Source: JAAYCU01 sp964642815
GTDB taxonomy: Bacteria > Planctomycetota > Phycisphaerae > UBA1845 > PWPN01
Direction of reading: 5' to 3'
Assembly: GCA_964642815.1 (NCBI GenBank)
Contig: CAZXSA010000280.1
Coordinates: 1-6,207 of the forward strand
DNA: 6,207 nucleotides
Under the pieces are notes generated by a model. It saw only the letters and a program-made list of their open reading frames with translations. It was not told the origin of the DNA and made no database searches. The translations under genes were made by a program, and so were the position numbers. Shown here piece by piece: positions 1 to 5,923 of this stretch (positions within the stretch are counted from its first letter, which is position 1; each line of letters opens with the position of its first letter).

Positions 1-372
1 ACCGTTTATTTGGAGTTGTATGGGCCTTTCAAGACGATCGGCCGCGAATGTTATATCAACGACCTCCTGGAGCAGGCAGGCGCAAGGAATATCGTTCAGG
101 ACGCCGAGGGCGGTCTGCTGCTCTCGGTTGAACGATTAATCCAGGCGGACCCATCGATCATTCTTTTCGTGGACGAGTACGCGTCCATCGAGACAATCAC
201 CGCTCGCGCCGGCTTGAGCCGTCTCGAAGCGGTGCGGACCGGCCGCATTCATCCGCTCGATCGGCGCTGGCTGGTCGCGGGAGCGGGCTGGGCGGAGGCC
301 GTAAACCAGATACGTCAGGCCATCGACTGTTCGAATACGCCGCTGGCAACAACGTCTTTCTCCGGATCGTAA
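1..372 (+). CDS. Periplasmic binding protein of a BtuF/FecB-type ABC importer, C-terminal part (5'-truncated by window edge)
   Basis: The reading frame is open from base 1 to a TAA at 370-372, giving 123 residues of the C-terminal lobe. The start lies upstream of the window; the TTG at position 10 is an internal Leu codon. The visible pattern is typical of family 8 binding proteins (BtuF, FecB, HmuT). A segment like VYLELYGPFKTIGREC is followed by YINDLLEQAGARNIV, then an SVERLIQADPSIILF strand (the usual 'E.l...dPDvii' segment). The end reads LEAVRTGRIHPLDRRWLVAGAGWAEAVNQI, matching the usual 'AVk.gri..ld..l...G.r..eav..i' ending. In this family the protein captures a metal chelate (cobalamin, siderophore or heme) in the periplasm and hands it to a FecCD permease, which is encoded downstream at 1139. 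The N-terminal half, including any signal peptide or lipobox, is not visible, so the ligand cannot be named. A Ser/Thr-rich tail of about 15 residues follows the fold. Confidence 0.85.
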   Translation, partial: TVYLELYGPFKTIGRECYINDLLEQAGARNIVQDAEGGLLLSVERLIQADPSIILFVDEYASIETITARAGLSRLEAVRTGRIHPLDRRWLVAGAGWAEAVNQIRQAIDCSNTPLATTSFSGS

Positions 373-383
373 GGGAGCGTATG
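371..383 (+). promoter_or_regulatory. Ribosome binding site bearing on the radical SAM gene start
   Basis: The sequence AAGGGAG at 371-377 overlaps the stop codon of the binding protein. Its GGAG core is only 3 bases from ATG 381 but 6 bases from the adjacent in-frame ATG 384. Spacing favours the second ATG, though the first cannot be excluded. Confidence 0.5.
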
Positions 384-1121
384 ATGCCGTTTCACAGTAT
401 TACCTACCATGACCAGTACCGTTTCGCGACGTTGCACAACTATGGATGTACCTTCAAATGCCAGGTTTGCAGTTATCGCCTGCGTAGTGGTCCGCGGGGG
501 GCTCCAGGTCGGACTTTCCCGAAACCGGAAAAATTCCTCAGCACCGAGGCCATCAAGAAGACCCTCGGCTCCGTACCGATCGAAACGGTTTATTTCATGG
601 GCGGCGAACCCACCATCGCCCGTGAACTGCCCGAAATTCTGGCATTCGCCAAGCTGAAACTGAATCTTCGCACCTACCTCGGTCACACAAATGGAAGCCG
701 CCTGCCCATGGACCATCTCGACGGGGGTAACGTCGGGATCAAGGCCTGGGACGAAAAGGTCCATTTGGAATATACCGGCCAACCGAAGAGTCTGATTTTC
801 GACAATTTCCGTTGCGGGCTGGATGCGGGTTTGGAGCTCAAGGCGAACGTGGTCTACATCCCCGGTTATGTCGACGCGGACCAGGTAGAGGCGATCGCCG
901 CGTGGCTGGCCTCCCTGAACCGCGAGATTCCTTTCCATATCATGGGCTACATTCCCATACCGGGGCAACCGTACCCTCGACCCACCGCCGAGCAGATGGA
1001 ACACGTGCGGCAACTGTGCCTCAAGCATCTGCCCAAGGTAAATTATTCCAATTTAAGCAGCGCCCAGGCGTTGAGCCTTGAAGCACGGGATGACCGTTTC
1101 CGTGTTCGACGAATTGCCTAA
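381..1121 (+). CDS. Short radical SAM enzyme (activase-like) embedded in the ABC importer operon
   Basis: The product is 246 aa from ATG 381, or 245 aa from ATG 384. The canonical radical SAM cluster motif CxxxCxxC is at residues 23, 27 and 30 (C-TFK-C-QV-C) and should bind a [4Fe-4S] cluster that cleaves S-adenosylmethionine. A GGEPT motif at 74-78 is the SAM-amino-group binding strand. KAWDEKVHLEYTG (121-133) and the later VVYIPGYVD and PFHIMGYIP segments resemble activase-type members (pyruvate formate-lyase activase, anaerobic ribonucleotide reductase activase, AmmeMemoRadiSam). The length is about that of a bare activase. Only two further cysteines exist (145 and 213), so there is no obvious auxiliary-cluster or SPASM domain. 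GGAG at 374-377 lies 3 bases from the first ATG and 6 from the second, so ATG 384 may be the true start. The gene is 8-11 bases after the binding-protein stop and 17 bases before the permease, implying co-transcription. No glycyl-radical enzyme partner is visible, so the substrate is unknown; a role on the imported chelate is inference. Confidence 0.85.
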   Translation: MMPFHSITYHDQYRFATLHNYGCTFKCQVCSYRLRSGPRGAPGRTFPKPEKFLSTEAIKKTLGSVPIETVYFMGGEPTIARELPEILAFAKLKLNLRTYLGHTNGSRLPMDHLDGGNVGIKAWDEKVHLEYTGQPKSLIFDNFRCGLDAGLELKANVVYIPGYVDADQVEAIAAWLASLNREIPFHIMGYIPIPGQPYPRPTAEQMEHVRQLCLKHLPKVNYSNLSSAQALSLEARDDRFRVRRIA

Positions 1122-1138
1122 CTGTCGCGGGAGACACC

Positions 1139-2188
1139 ATGAAGCCACCGTCAACGGACTTGATCGCGCCCCGCCGGCCTTTACGCGGCCGGGCCCTCTT
1201 TGTCCTTACGGCCATGCTGTTGGGCTCCGCCCTCCTCGCCTTGGTCATGGGTAACGTGTCGATCTCGCCCGTGGAGATTCTGTATCGATGTCTTTATGCC
1301 GTACAAGGCCGAAGCGCGTGGGATGCGACCGATCGCATCCTATTTGAAGCCCGCCTGCCGCGCATTCTCCTGGCCGGTTGCACGGGAGCGGGGCTTGCCT
1401 TGGCCGGGTTGGCCGCCCAAACCCTGTTTCTCAATCCACTGGCCAGCCCTTATGTGATCGGAGTTTCCAGCGGTTCGGCCCTGGGCGCGGTGATCGCGAT
1501 TCTGACGACCGGCGCGGTGGGTTGGAGGTTCGGTATCGTGCCCGCCGCAAGCGTAATTTTTGGCATCGCCATCACCGCCATATTGTTCATGATGGCCCGT
1601 GGCGGCCGGCACTTAGCGCCCACGCTGCTTCTGGCCGGCATCGCGATCGGATCATTCTGCGCCGCCTTAACCGCCGGCGCGCTCTATCTCGCCGAAGAGC
1701 GACTCCAAACCCTGGTTTTTTGGATGATGGGCGGATTCTGGCGAACCACCTGGCGGGATGTGTGCCTCATGCTTCCGATGACGATGATCGCATGGGCGGT
1801 TGTCTGGCGTTTTTCTCTGTCGATGGATGTCTTGTTGCTTGGCCGACGATCAGCCGGTGACATGGGCGTTAACGTACCCCGCGCGATCCAGATTCTCCTC
1901 ATCCTGATCGGAGCGACCACGGCCGTCGCGGTCAGCCTTTGCGGAATCATTGGCTTCGTCGACCTGATCGTACCTCACCTCTTGCGGCGGATTGTGGGCG
2001 GGCGTCATCGGGAATTGGCCCCGGCCTGTGCGCTCACCGGCGGGTCCATCATGATTCTCGCCGACCTGCTGGCCCGCACCCTTGCATCGCCGGCGGAAGT
2101 CCCGGTCGGTATCGTCACCGCGATACTGGGCTCGCCGATTTTCCTCTGGCTACTGCTGCGCCGATCACGAGCGGAGGTGCGGCCGTGA
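1139..2188 (+). CDS. FecCD/BtuC-family ABC permease for metal-chelate uptake
   Basis: At 349 aa this is within the usual 320-350 aa range for FecCD permeases, inner-membrane proteins with ten helices that work as homodimers. A basic N-terminus precedes the first membrane helix at about residues 18-38. Family signatures are plain: RLPRI (72-76), a conserved Gln at 94, NPLASPYVIGVSSGS (99-113), a WMMGGFW motif (195-201) and GRRSAGDMGV (234-243). GFVDLIVPHLLRRIVGG (272-288) includes the coupling region that contacts the ATPase. The C-terminal helix is preceded by PAEVPVGIVTAILGSPIF. GGGAG at 1129-1133, five bases from ATG 1139, fixes the start. The stop overlaps the GTG start of the ATPase gene (GTGA, 2185-2188), the arrangement expected for translationally coupled importer subunits. 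The family covers cobalamin, ferric siderophore and heme importers, and sequence reading alone does not separate them. Confidence 0.95.
   Translation: MKPPSTDLIAPRRPLRGRALFVLTAMLLGSALLALVMGNVSISPVEILYRCLYAVQGRSAWDATDRILFEARLPRILLAGCTGAGLALAGLAAQTLFLNPLASPYVIGVSSGSALGAVIAILTTGAVGWRFGIVPAASVIFGIAITAILFMMARGGRHLAPTLLLAGIAIGSFCAALTAGALYLAEERLQTLVFWMMGGFWRTTWRDVCLMLPMTMIAWAVVWRFSLSMDVLLLGRRSAGDMGVNVPRAIQILLILIGATTAVAVSLCGIIGFVDLIVPHLLRRIVGGRHRELAPACALTGGSIMILADLLARTLASPAEVPVGIVTAILGSPIFLWLLLRRSRAEVRP
2173..2184 (+). promoter_or_regulatory. Ribosome binding site fixing the GTG start of the ATPase gene
   Basis: GGAGG at 2173-2177 lies 7 bases upstream of GTG 2185, inside the last codons of the permease gene. 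The ATPase frame stays open upstream, back to about 1939 within the permease gene. The ribosome binding site, the 4-base GTGA overlap and the homology start (SLQARHLDFSY) all indicate GTG 2185 instead. Confidence 0.75.
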
Positions 2189-2973
2189 GCCTGCAAGCTC
2201 GTCATCTGGATTTCAGCTATCGCCTGGGATCCCCCGTATTGCAGGGCGTATCCATTGAGATTCGCCCCGGCGAGGTGGTCGGCGTATTCGGGCCAAACGG
2301 CGGCGGCAAAAGTACCCTGCTTAGATGTCTGAATCGCGGGTTGTGTCCCCAAAAAGGCGAAGTGCTGCTCGATGAGCAGGCCACGCGAAACATGAGCCCC
2401 CGTGAAGTGGCGGCCCACATCGCAGTCGTGCCGCAGGATGTACCTTCCGATGTGCCGTTTACCGCGCGTCAGGTCGTCGAGCTTGGCCGATATGCACATC
2501 ACCCCTCATGGTCTGTTCATCTTGATCATGACTGCCACGTTGCCGATCATTGCCTGAAAAGGGTCAGGGCCCTGCATTTCGCCGATCGACCGTTTTCTCG
2601 GCTCAGCGGCGGGGAGCGACAGCGGGTGACTATCGCCCGCGCTTTGGCTCAACTTGGCAACTATCTCCTGCTTGACGAACCTTCCGCGCATCTGGATATC
2701 GCTCATCAGATCGACCTGTATCGGCTGGTCCGCGCCGTCGCATCCGAAGGCATCGGCGTGTTAATAATCTGTCACGACCTGGTTTTGTCGCCGCTCTTTG
2801 TCGATCGCGCGGTCCTGCTGGCTCAAGGAAAAATCATTCGGGAGGGCCCGCCCCGCGATGTGCTGCAATCGGCCGTGCTGGCTGACATCTACAAAGTCCC
2901 GGTGGAACTCACCTGGCCCGATCCGATGTCCTGCCTGATTCGGATGGGCTCATCTCCGACAACCAATGGATGA
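2185..2973 (+). CDS. ABC transporter ATP-binding protein, FecE/BtuD type
   Basis: Starting at GTG 2185 the product is 262 aa, typical for FecE, BtuD and HmuV ATPases. In order it shows Walker A GPNGGGKST (36-44), the Q-loop Gln 84 in VVPQD, the ABC signature LSGGERQR (140-147), Walker B LLLDEP (161-166), a D-loop SAHLD, and the switch His 197 in IICHD. All catalytic residues are present, so it should be active. It would power uptake by the FecCD permease as a cytoplasmic dimer. The C-terminal segment (GPPRDVLQSAVLADIYKVPVEL) is the usual family ending where the substrate-type importers align. The gene is the last of the operon seen here, with its stop TGA at 2971-2973, and the next gene is convergent. 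The longer upstream reading of the same frame is within permease sequence and is not translated as part of this protein. Substrate specificity is not readable from the sequence. Confidence 0.95.
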   Translation: MSLQARHLDFSYRLGSPVLQGVSIEIRPGEVVGVFGPNGGGKSTLLRCLNRGLCPQKGEVLLDEQATRNMSPREVAAHIAVVPQDVPSDVPFTARQVVELGRYAHHPSWSVHLDHDCHVADHCLKRVRALHFADRPFSRLSGGERQRVTIARALAQLGNYLLLDEPSAHLDIAHQIDLYRLVRAVASEGIGVLIICHDLVLSPLFVDRAVLLAQGKIIREGPPRDVLQSAVLADIYKVPVELTWPDPMSCLIRMGSSPTTNG

Positions 2974-2987
2974 TTTCCTCGTAACGG

Positions 2988-3063
2988 ATGCATGACAGAG
3001 GCAGAGGATACCGTGGTTCATCGCCGCGAAGTTCTCTTCATATACCATACCCCCGTCATGCAT
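2988..3063. repeat. Perfect 9-base inverted repeat in the convergent intergenic gap
   Basis: ATGCATGAC at 2988-2996 is exactly complementary to GTCATGCAT at 3055-3063, with 58 bases between the arms. The pair nearly fills the 96-base gap between the importer ATPase and the DinG-type helicase, which converge here. No run of T follows on either strand, so it is not a standard intrinsic terminator. It could still form the base of a longer bidirectional transcript-end structure. The arm contains the self-complementary hexamer ATGCAT, so a chance match in a small gap is possible. Confidence 0.45.
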
Positions 3064-3069
3064 TTCCCG

Positions 3070-5037
3070 TCAGTGCATCACTACCCGGCAGCGGGGGACC
3101 GCGTCGAGAAACATCCGCCCGTATCGTTTGGTCTTGATCCGCGGATCGAGCACGACCACTCGCCCGCGGTCGGTGGCCGTCCGGATCAAGCGCCCGAAAC
3201 CCTGCTTGAATTTCAGGATCGCCTCGGGCACCTGGTAATCCATGAACGGATTGCCCCCAACCGAGCGGATATGCTCCACCCGGGCCTCGATCAGCGGACG
3301 ATCCGGCACCGCGAAAGGCAGCTTAACGATGATCACGTTGCTGAGCGCTTCGCCGGGAACATCCACCCCCTGCCAGAAACTATCGGTACCGAATAACACC
3401 CACCCGCGATGCCGGTCCTCGCCCAGGATCGTCGTCCCGCGAAACCGCTCCAGCATCAGGGTCCGCGGCACGCCCTCGCCCTGAACCATCAGGCCCAGCG
3501 CCGCCTGCTCCAATCGTTCGCGCAGCCGCTCGGCCACCTGCCGCATCATCTCGTAACTGGTAAACAGCACGAATGCTCGTCCTTCGGTTTCCGTGACATG
3601 TCGTTCAATCGCTTTCGTCGCCGCCGCCACGAATGCCCCGCTGTCGCTCGGATCCGGCATACCGGCCTCGATGTGCAATTCCGCCTGCCGGGCATAGTCG
3701 AACGGCGAGCCTAACTGCAGTTCGTCCGCCTCCTCCAGTCCCAGCCGGGCCCGGATGTAAGCAAAACCGTTTCTCCCCCCCACCGACAACGTCGCGCTGG
3801 TCAGCACCACGCTATGCACCTCGTCAAACAACTCCGCCCGCAACTCGTCGCCGACCATGACCGGCGCCTCGCACAACGCGATCTGCCCGCGCGGACCATT
3901 TTCGACCTCCAGCCAGCGTACCGCCTCGGCCCGCTCCTGCTCCAGCAGCTTGCGCAGTTCGTCGCCGAGCACTCCCGCCCGCTCCGCGTAACTGGTAACC
4001 TCGTAAATCTCTTCCTCCGTTTTCAGCTTCTTGCGCATCGCCCGCAAGCTCGCCTTCAGTTCGCTCAGGGCCTCGCTCAACGGATTCGGCACGGGCACTC
4101 GCTCGGTGATCCGCCCGTTCGGCCGCCCGTGTTGCCGATGCCATTCGAGCATCCTTTTCCAGAAGTTCTTAGAGGCATTGCGGGCCGCGCCGACCGCCTT
4201 GATCGCCTTAGGATCCTCATAACCGATAAGCAAACCCCGGCCGGTCCGGTCGTTATATAAGCCGTTCAAAAGATACCGTACCTGCCCCTCGGAAACCCGC
4301 CGTCCAAAATGCTCCGCCGCCACGTTCTCGAAACTATGGGCTTCGTCAATCACCACCAGCTCATAGCCGGGCAAAAGGGCGCTTCCCTCCCGTCGCAAGG
4401 CCAGGTCCGACAGCAACAGGGCATGGTTGACCACCAGGATCTGCGCGTTCTGAGCCCGCCGGTGGGCCCGCTGATAGAAACATTTGTCATGGTACGCGCA
4501 TTTGCGCCCCAGGCAGTTCCCGTGCTCGCTGCGTACGGTCTCCCAAACCGCCGGGTCCGGCGCCGGCGAAAGCTCGCTCAGCGACCCCTCGGTGGTCTTA
4601 TACGCCCAATCCTCGATGCGCCACAGATCATCGTACTGTTCCTGCCCGGCAAAGAGCGTCTTTTGCCGTTCACTTACCTGGCGCAGTCGGCGGATGCACA
4701 GGTAGTTGTGTCGGCCCTTGATCAGGACGGCCGTAAATTCGTCCGGCCACACGGCCGCCAGGAAGGGAATGTCCCGATCGATCAATTGTTCCTGCAGAGC
4801 GATGGTATGCGTACTGATAAGCACGCGTTCCTTGACGTGGACGGCCCGTTGGATGGCCGGCACCAGGTAGGCGAAGCTCTTGCCCACCCCCGTGCCCGCC
4901 TCGACCAGCAGATGCCGCGATTGGCCGAACGCCCGCTCGACGGCGGCGGCCATTTCCAACTGTTGAGGCCGCGCTTCGTAACGCTCCAGCCGACGGGCAA
5001 TCAATCCGCCATTCGCGAAAATATCCACAACCTTCAT
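3070..5037 (-). CDS. dinG: DinG/XPD-family iron-sulfur ATP-dependent DNA helicase
   Basis: The product is 655 aa from ATG 5037. Motifs in order: a Q-motif-like RPQQLEMA near 24-30, Walker A EAGTGVGKS (46-54), STHT (motif Ia), and the DEAH box (231-234). Motif III-like LTSATLS is near 412, FTSYEMM near 492, FGTDSFWQGVDVPGE (motif V) near 549-562, and QGFGRLIRT (motif VI) near 612-620. Four cysteines at 114, 175, 180 and 186 show the C-x4-C-x5-C spacing of the last three, as in E. coli DinG, and should hold a [4Fe-4S] cluster. Family members are superfamily 2 helicases moving 5' to 3' that resolve R-loops, D-loops and damaged forks. There is no N-terminal exonuclease domain of the Gram-positive DinG type. 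The frame is open to TTG 5109, but GGAGG (minus strand of 5045-5049), seven bases from ATG 5037, and the family homology favour the shorter form. It could equally be called YoaA-like. No LexA box was recognised upstream. Confidence 0.93.
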   Translation of the reverse strand: MKVVDIFANGGLIARRLERYEARPQQLEMAAAVERAFGQSRHLLVEAGTGVGKSFAYLVPAIQRAVHVKERVLISTHTIALQEQLIDRDIPFLAAVWPDEFTAVLIKGRHNYLCIRRLRQVSERQKTLFAGQEQYDDLWRIEDWAYKTTEGSLSELSPAPDPAVWETVRSEHGNCLGRKCAYHDKCFYQRAHRRAQNAQILVVNHALLLSDLALRREGSALLPGYELVVIDEAHSFENVAAEHFGRRVSEGQVRYLLNGLYNDRTGRGLLIGYEDPKAIKAVGAARNASKNFWKRMLEWHRQHGRPNGRITERVPVPNPLSEALSELKASLRAMRKKLKTEEEIYEVTSYAERAGVLGDELRKLLEQERAEAVRWLEVENGPRGQIALCEAPVMVGDELRAELFDEVHSVVLTSATLSVGGRNGFAYIRARLGLEEADELQLGSPFDYARQAELHIEAGMPDPSDSGAFVAAATKAIERHVTETEGRAFVLFTSYEMMRQVAERLRERLEQAALGLMVQGEGVPRTLMLERFRGTTILGEDRHRGWVLFGTDSFWQGVDVPGEALSNVIIVKLPFAVPDRPLIEARVEHIRSVGGNPFMDYQVPEAILKFKQGFGRLIRTATDRGRVVVLDPRIKTKRYGRMFLDAVPRCRVVMH

Positions 5038-5049
5038 CCCAGCGCCTCC
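5038..5049 (-). promoter_or_regulatory. Ribosome binding site deciding the helicase start
   Basis: Read on the minus strand, GGAGG (5045-5049) sits 7 bases before ATG 5037. The alternative upstream start (TTG at 5109) has no purine-rich motif before it. Its extra 24 residues include a Gly-rich stretch that does not look like the family N-terminus. Confidence 0.75.
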
Positions 5050-5093
5050 AAGGATCCTTCCAATCCCCCCATCATATAGGCCGTTGAAAAATG

Positions 5094-5144
5094 GGTACAG
5101 ATACCGCAAAAATTGGCTGACAGGGATCAGGTATTCCTGATACC
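5094..5144. repeat. Two related GGTA...GATACC semi-palindromes, possible small dispersed repeat
   Basis: GGTACAGATACC occupies 5094-5105 and GGTATTCCTGATACC occupies 5130-5144, with 24 bases between them. The second is built of two overlapping hairpins: ATCAGG/CCTGAT (5126-5131 with 5136-5141) and GGTAT/ATACC (5130-5134 with 5140-5144). Paired, imperfect palindromes of this sort in an intergenic gap resemble REP-type or miniature mobile repeats. A single copy cannot prove that. Confidence 0.35.
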
Positions 5145-5366
5145 GAGAAAACCAAGCTGGAAAACCCCAATGTCATCGCAATAGGTAGATCACCCCCCGA
5201 TGGCATGCCGTTACATGATCCAACAATTCGTTTGCTCGGCCGTCCACGGCCGTCCGCATCTTATTCTACCCGCGAGATCTTAAACTTGTTGTAACTCATC
5301 AATCCGGTCGAGGCGGGGCACAAATCGCTTGACTACTGGCTCCGGCGATGCCCCTCGTGTACTCCC

Positions 5367-5394
5367 AATAAAAAAGGGCCACTTTCGTGGCCCC
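5367..5394 (-). terminator. Intrinsic terminator of the RRM gene (minus strand)
   Basis: On the minus strand, GGGCCAC, a GAAA loop and GTGGCCC form a perfect 7-bp stem (5376-5382 pairing with 5387-5393) closed by a GNRA tetraloop. It is followed by six T residues and then ATT (5370-5375 and on). It lies 32 bases after the RRM stop codon. On the + strand the A-run precedes the hairpin, so it acts in one direction only. Confidence 0.9.
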
Positions 5395-5425
5395 GTGGTT
5401 TCATAGTCTGGCGGATGACCATGAT

Positions 5426-5734
5426 CTAGTAGCGACTACGACCGCCGCCGTAACCACCACGACCACCGCCACCACCACCGCGGGATTCGCGAGGCTTGGC
5501 TTCATTGACCGTTAGGGCTCGTCCACCGTGATCTTGGCCGTTTAGGGCCGAGATGGCCGCTTGAGCCTCTTGATCGGAACCCATTTCAACGAAGCCGAAG
5601 CCCTTGCTGCGCCCCGTTGAACGGTCCATGATGACTTCCGCGCTCTGCACGGTCCCATGCTCCGTAAACAGCGTTTCAAGTGCGGAGCTGGTCATGTCAT
5701 AGGTCAGGTTTCCAACATATAATTTCTTGCCCAT
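5426..5734 (-). CDS. Glycine-rich single-RRM RNA-binding protein
   Basis: The product is 102 aa from ATG 5734. One RNA recognition motif fills residues 3 to about 80: RNP2 is LYVGNL (5-10) and RNP1 is KGFGFVEM (44-51), with the RNA-stacking aromatics Tyr 6, Phe 46 and Phe 48 in place. The tail (85-102) is almost only Gly, Arg, Ser and Tyr (RGG-like) and probably adds non-specific RNA binding. Bacterial proteins of this design, known best in cyanobacteria, are cytoplasmic, often cold-induced, and thought to act as RNA chaperones. An AGGAG-type site (AGGAGA, minus strand of 5742-5747) lies about 8 bases before ATG 5734. The frame is open 25 codons further up to ATG 5809, but that start lacks a ribosome binding site and falls inside a hairpin. 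The gene forms its own transcription unit with a promoter near 5892-5920 and a terminator at 5367-5394. The RNA targets are unknown. Confidence 0.93.
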   Translation of the reverse strand: MGKKLYVGNLTYDMTSSALETLFTEHGTVQSAEVIMDRSTGRSKGFGFVEMGSDQEAQAAISALNGQDHGGRALTVNEAKPRESRGGGGGGRGGYGGGRSRY

Positions 5735-5799
5735 TCGTCGATCTCCTGTGTGAATGGCTTGGGGAACCCGCATTTTGCTTTCCGGGTCCAAGTGGAAAG

Positions 5800-5816
5800 G
5801 GGTTGACATTCAACCC
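5800..5816 (-). promoter_or_regulatory. Perfect hairpin in the leader of the RRM mRNA
   Basis: GGGTTGA (5800-5806) and TCAACCC (5810-5816) form a perfect 7-bp inverted repeat with a 3-base centre. It lies in the predicted transcribed leader, about 66 bases upstream of the RRM start. It could be an RNA hairpin controlling translation or stability, or a dyad operator. The centre of the repeat holds the alternative in-frame ATG. The TTGACA at 5803-5808 on the + strand has no -10 partner and is not called a promoter. Confidence 0.45.
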
Positions 5817-5891
5817 AGTATGGCAGGAAGACGAACGAGAAGGGTGCGACGATGATCGTATCCGGCTCTTTCGACGAACCAACCGATCCAT

Positions 5892-5920
5892 ATAATACCC
5901 GATGTGCCTTCTTGAGTCAA
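5892..5920 (-). promoter_or_regulatory. Sigma-70-type promoter of the RRM gene
   Basis: On the minus strand, TTGACT (5915-5920) and TATTAT (5892-5897) are separated by exactly 17 bases; each matches five of six consensus bases. Transcription should begin near 5885, giving a leader of about 150 bases before ATG 5734. Such a long leader is common for cold-regulated RNA-binding protein genes. Confidence 0.75.
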
Positions 5921-5923
5921 TTC

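Larger units (their letters stand above)
5038..5366. other. Intergenic region upstream of the helicase gene with no supported gene
   Basis: These 329 bases separate the helicase start from the terminator of the RRM gene. I found no ORF with a ribosome binding site on either strand. They must hold the helicase promoter. The only candidate is weak: TATGAT on the minus strand (5071-5076) with a poor -35 (TGTACC, 5094-5099) 17 bases away. Other content is the GGTA...GATACC semi-palindromes at 5094-5144 and a tandem 9-mer CGGCCGTCC at 5237-5245 and 5247-5255. The stretch 5256-5366 shows no structure I can name. It looks more AT-rich and less codon-like than its neighbours. Confidence 0.5.

Noticed and set aside
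315..1028. 237-codon minus-strand ORF opposite the radical SAM gene
   Set aside because: It is antisense to a gene with clear catalytic motifs, has no recognisable domain and no convincing ribosome binding site. Long antisense frames are expected in GC-rich coding DNA.
1378..1860. 160-codon plus-strand ORF inside the permease gene in another frame
   Set aside because: It is rich in Arg, Gly and His as expected from an out-of-frame reading of GC-rich DNA, and the permease frame is unbroken.
1939..2184. 82-codon N-terminal extension of the ATPase
   Set aside because: This stretch is permease-coding sequence in another frame. The ATPase homology, the GGAGG and the GTGA overlap all place the start at 2185.
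4309..5079. 256-codon plus-strand ORF opposite the helicase N-terminal half
   Set aside because: It mirrors the helicase codons, lacks family motifs and is one of several such antisense frames along the gene (also near 2992-3396 and 3814-4260). The helicase is intact.
5038..5109. 24-residue N-terminal extension of the helicase from TTG 5109
   Set aside because: It has no ribosome binding site, is not like the family N-terminus and overlaps repeat-like DNA. ATG 5037 has an ideal GGAGG.
5237..5255. Tandem 9-mer CGGCCGTCC as an operator or origin iteron
   Set aside because: There are only two copies, 10 bases apart in period, and nothing nearby supports a regulator or replication function.
5435..5490. 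Low-complexity CCACC/CCGCC-rich stretch as a tandem repeat or CRISPR-like array
   Set aside because: It is simply the Gly/Arg codons of the RRM protein tail read from the other strand, with no repeat-spacer regularity.
5803..5808. TTGACA on the plus strand as a -35 element
   Set aside because: No -10 hexamer occurs 16-18 bases downstream; TATGGC is only 10 bases away. The motif is part of the leader inverted repeat.
5735..5809. 25-residue N-terminal extension of the RRM protein from ATG 5809
   Set aside because: The RRM begins right at MGKKLYVGNL with a good ribosome binding site before ATG 5734. The upstream ATG lies in a hairpin and has no such site.
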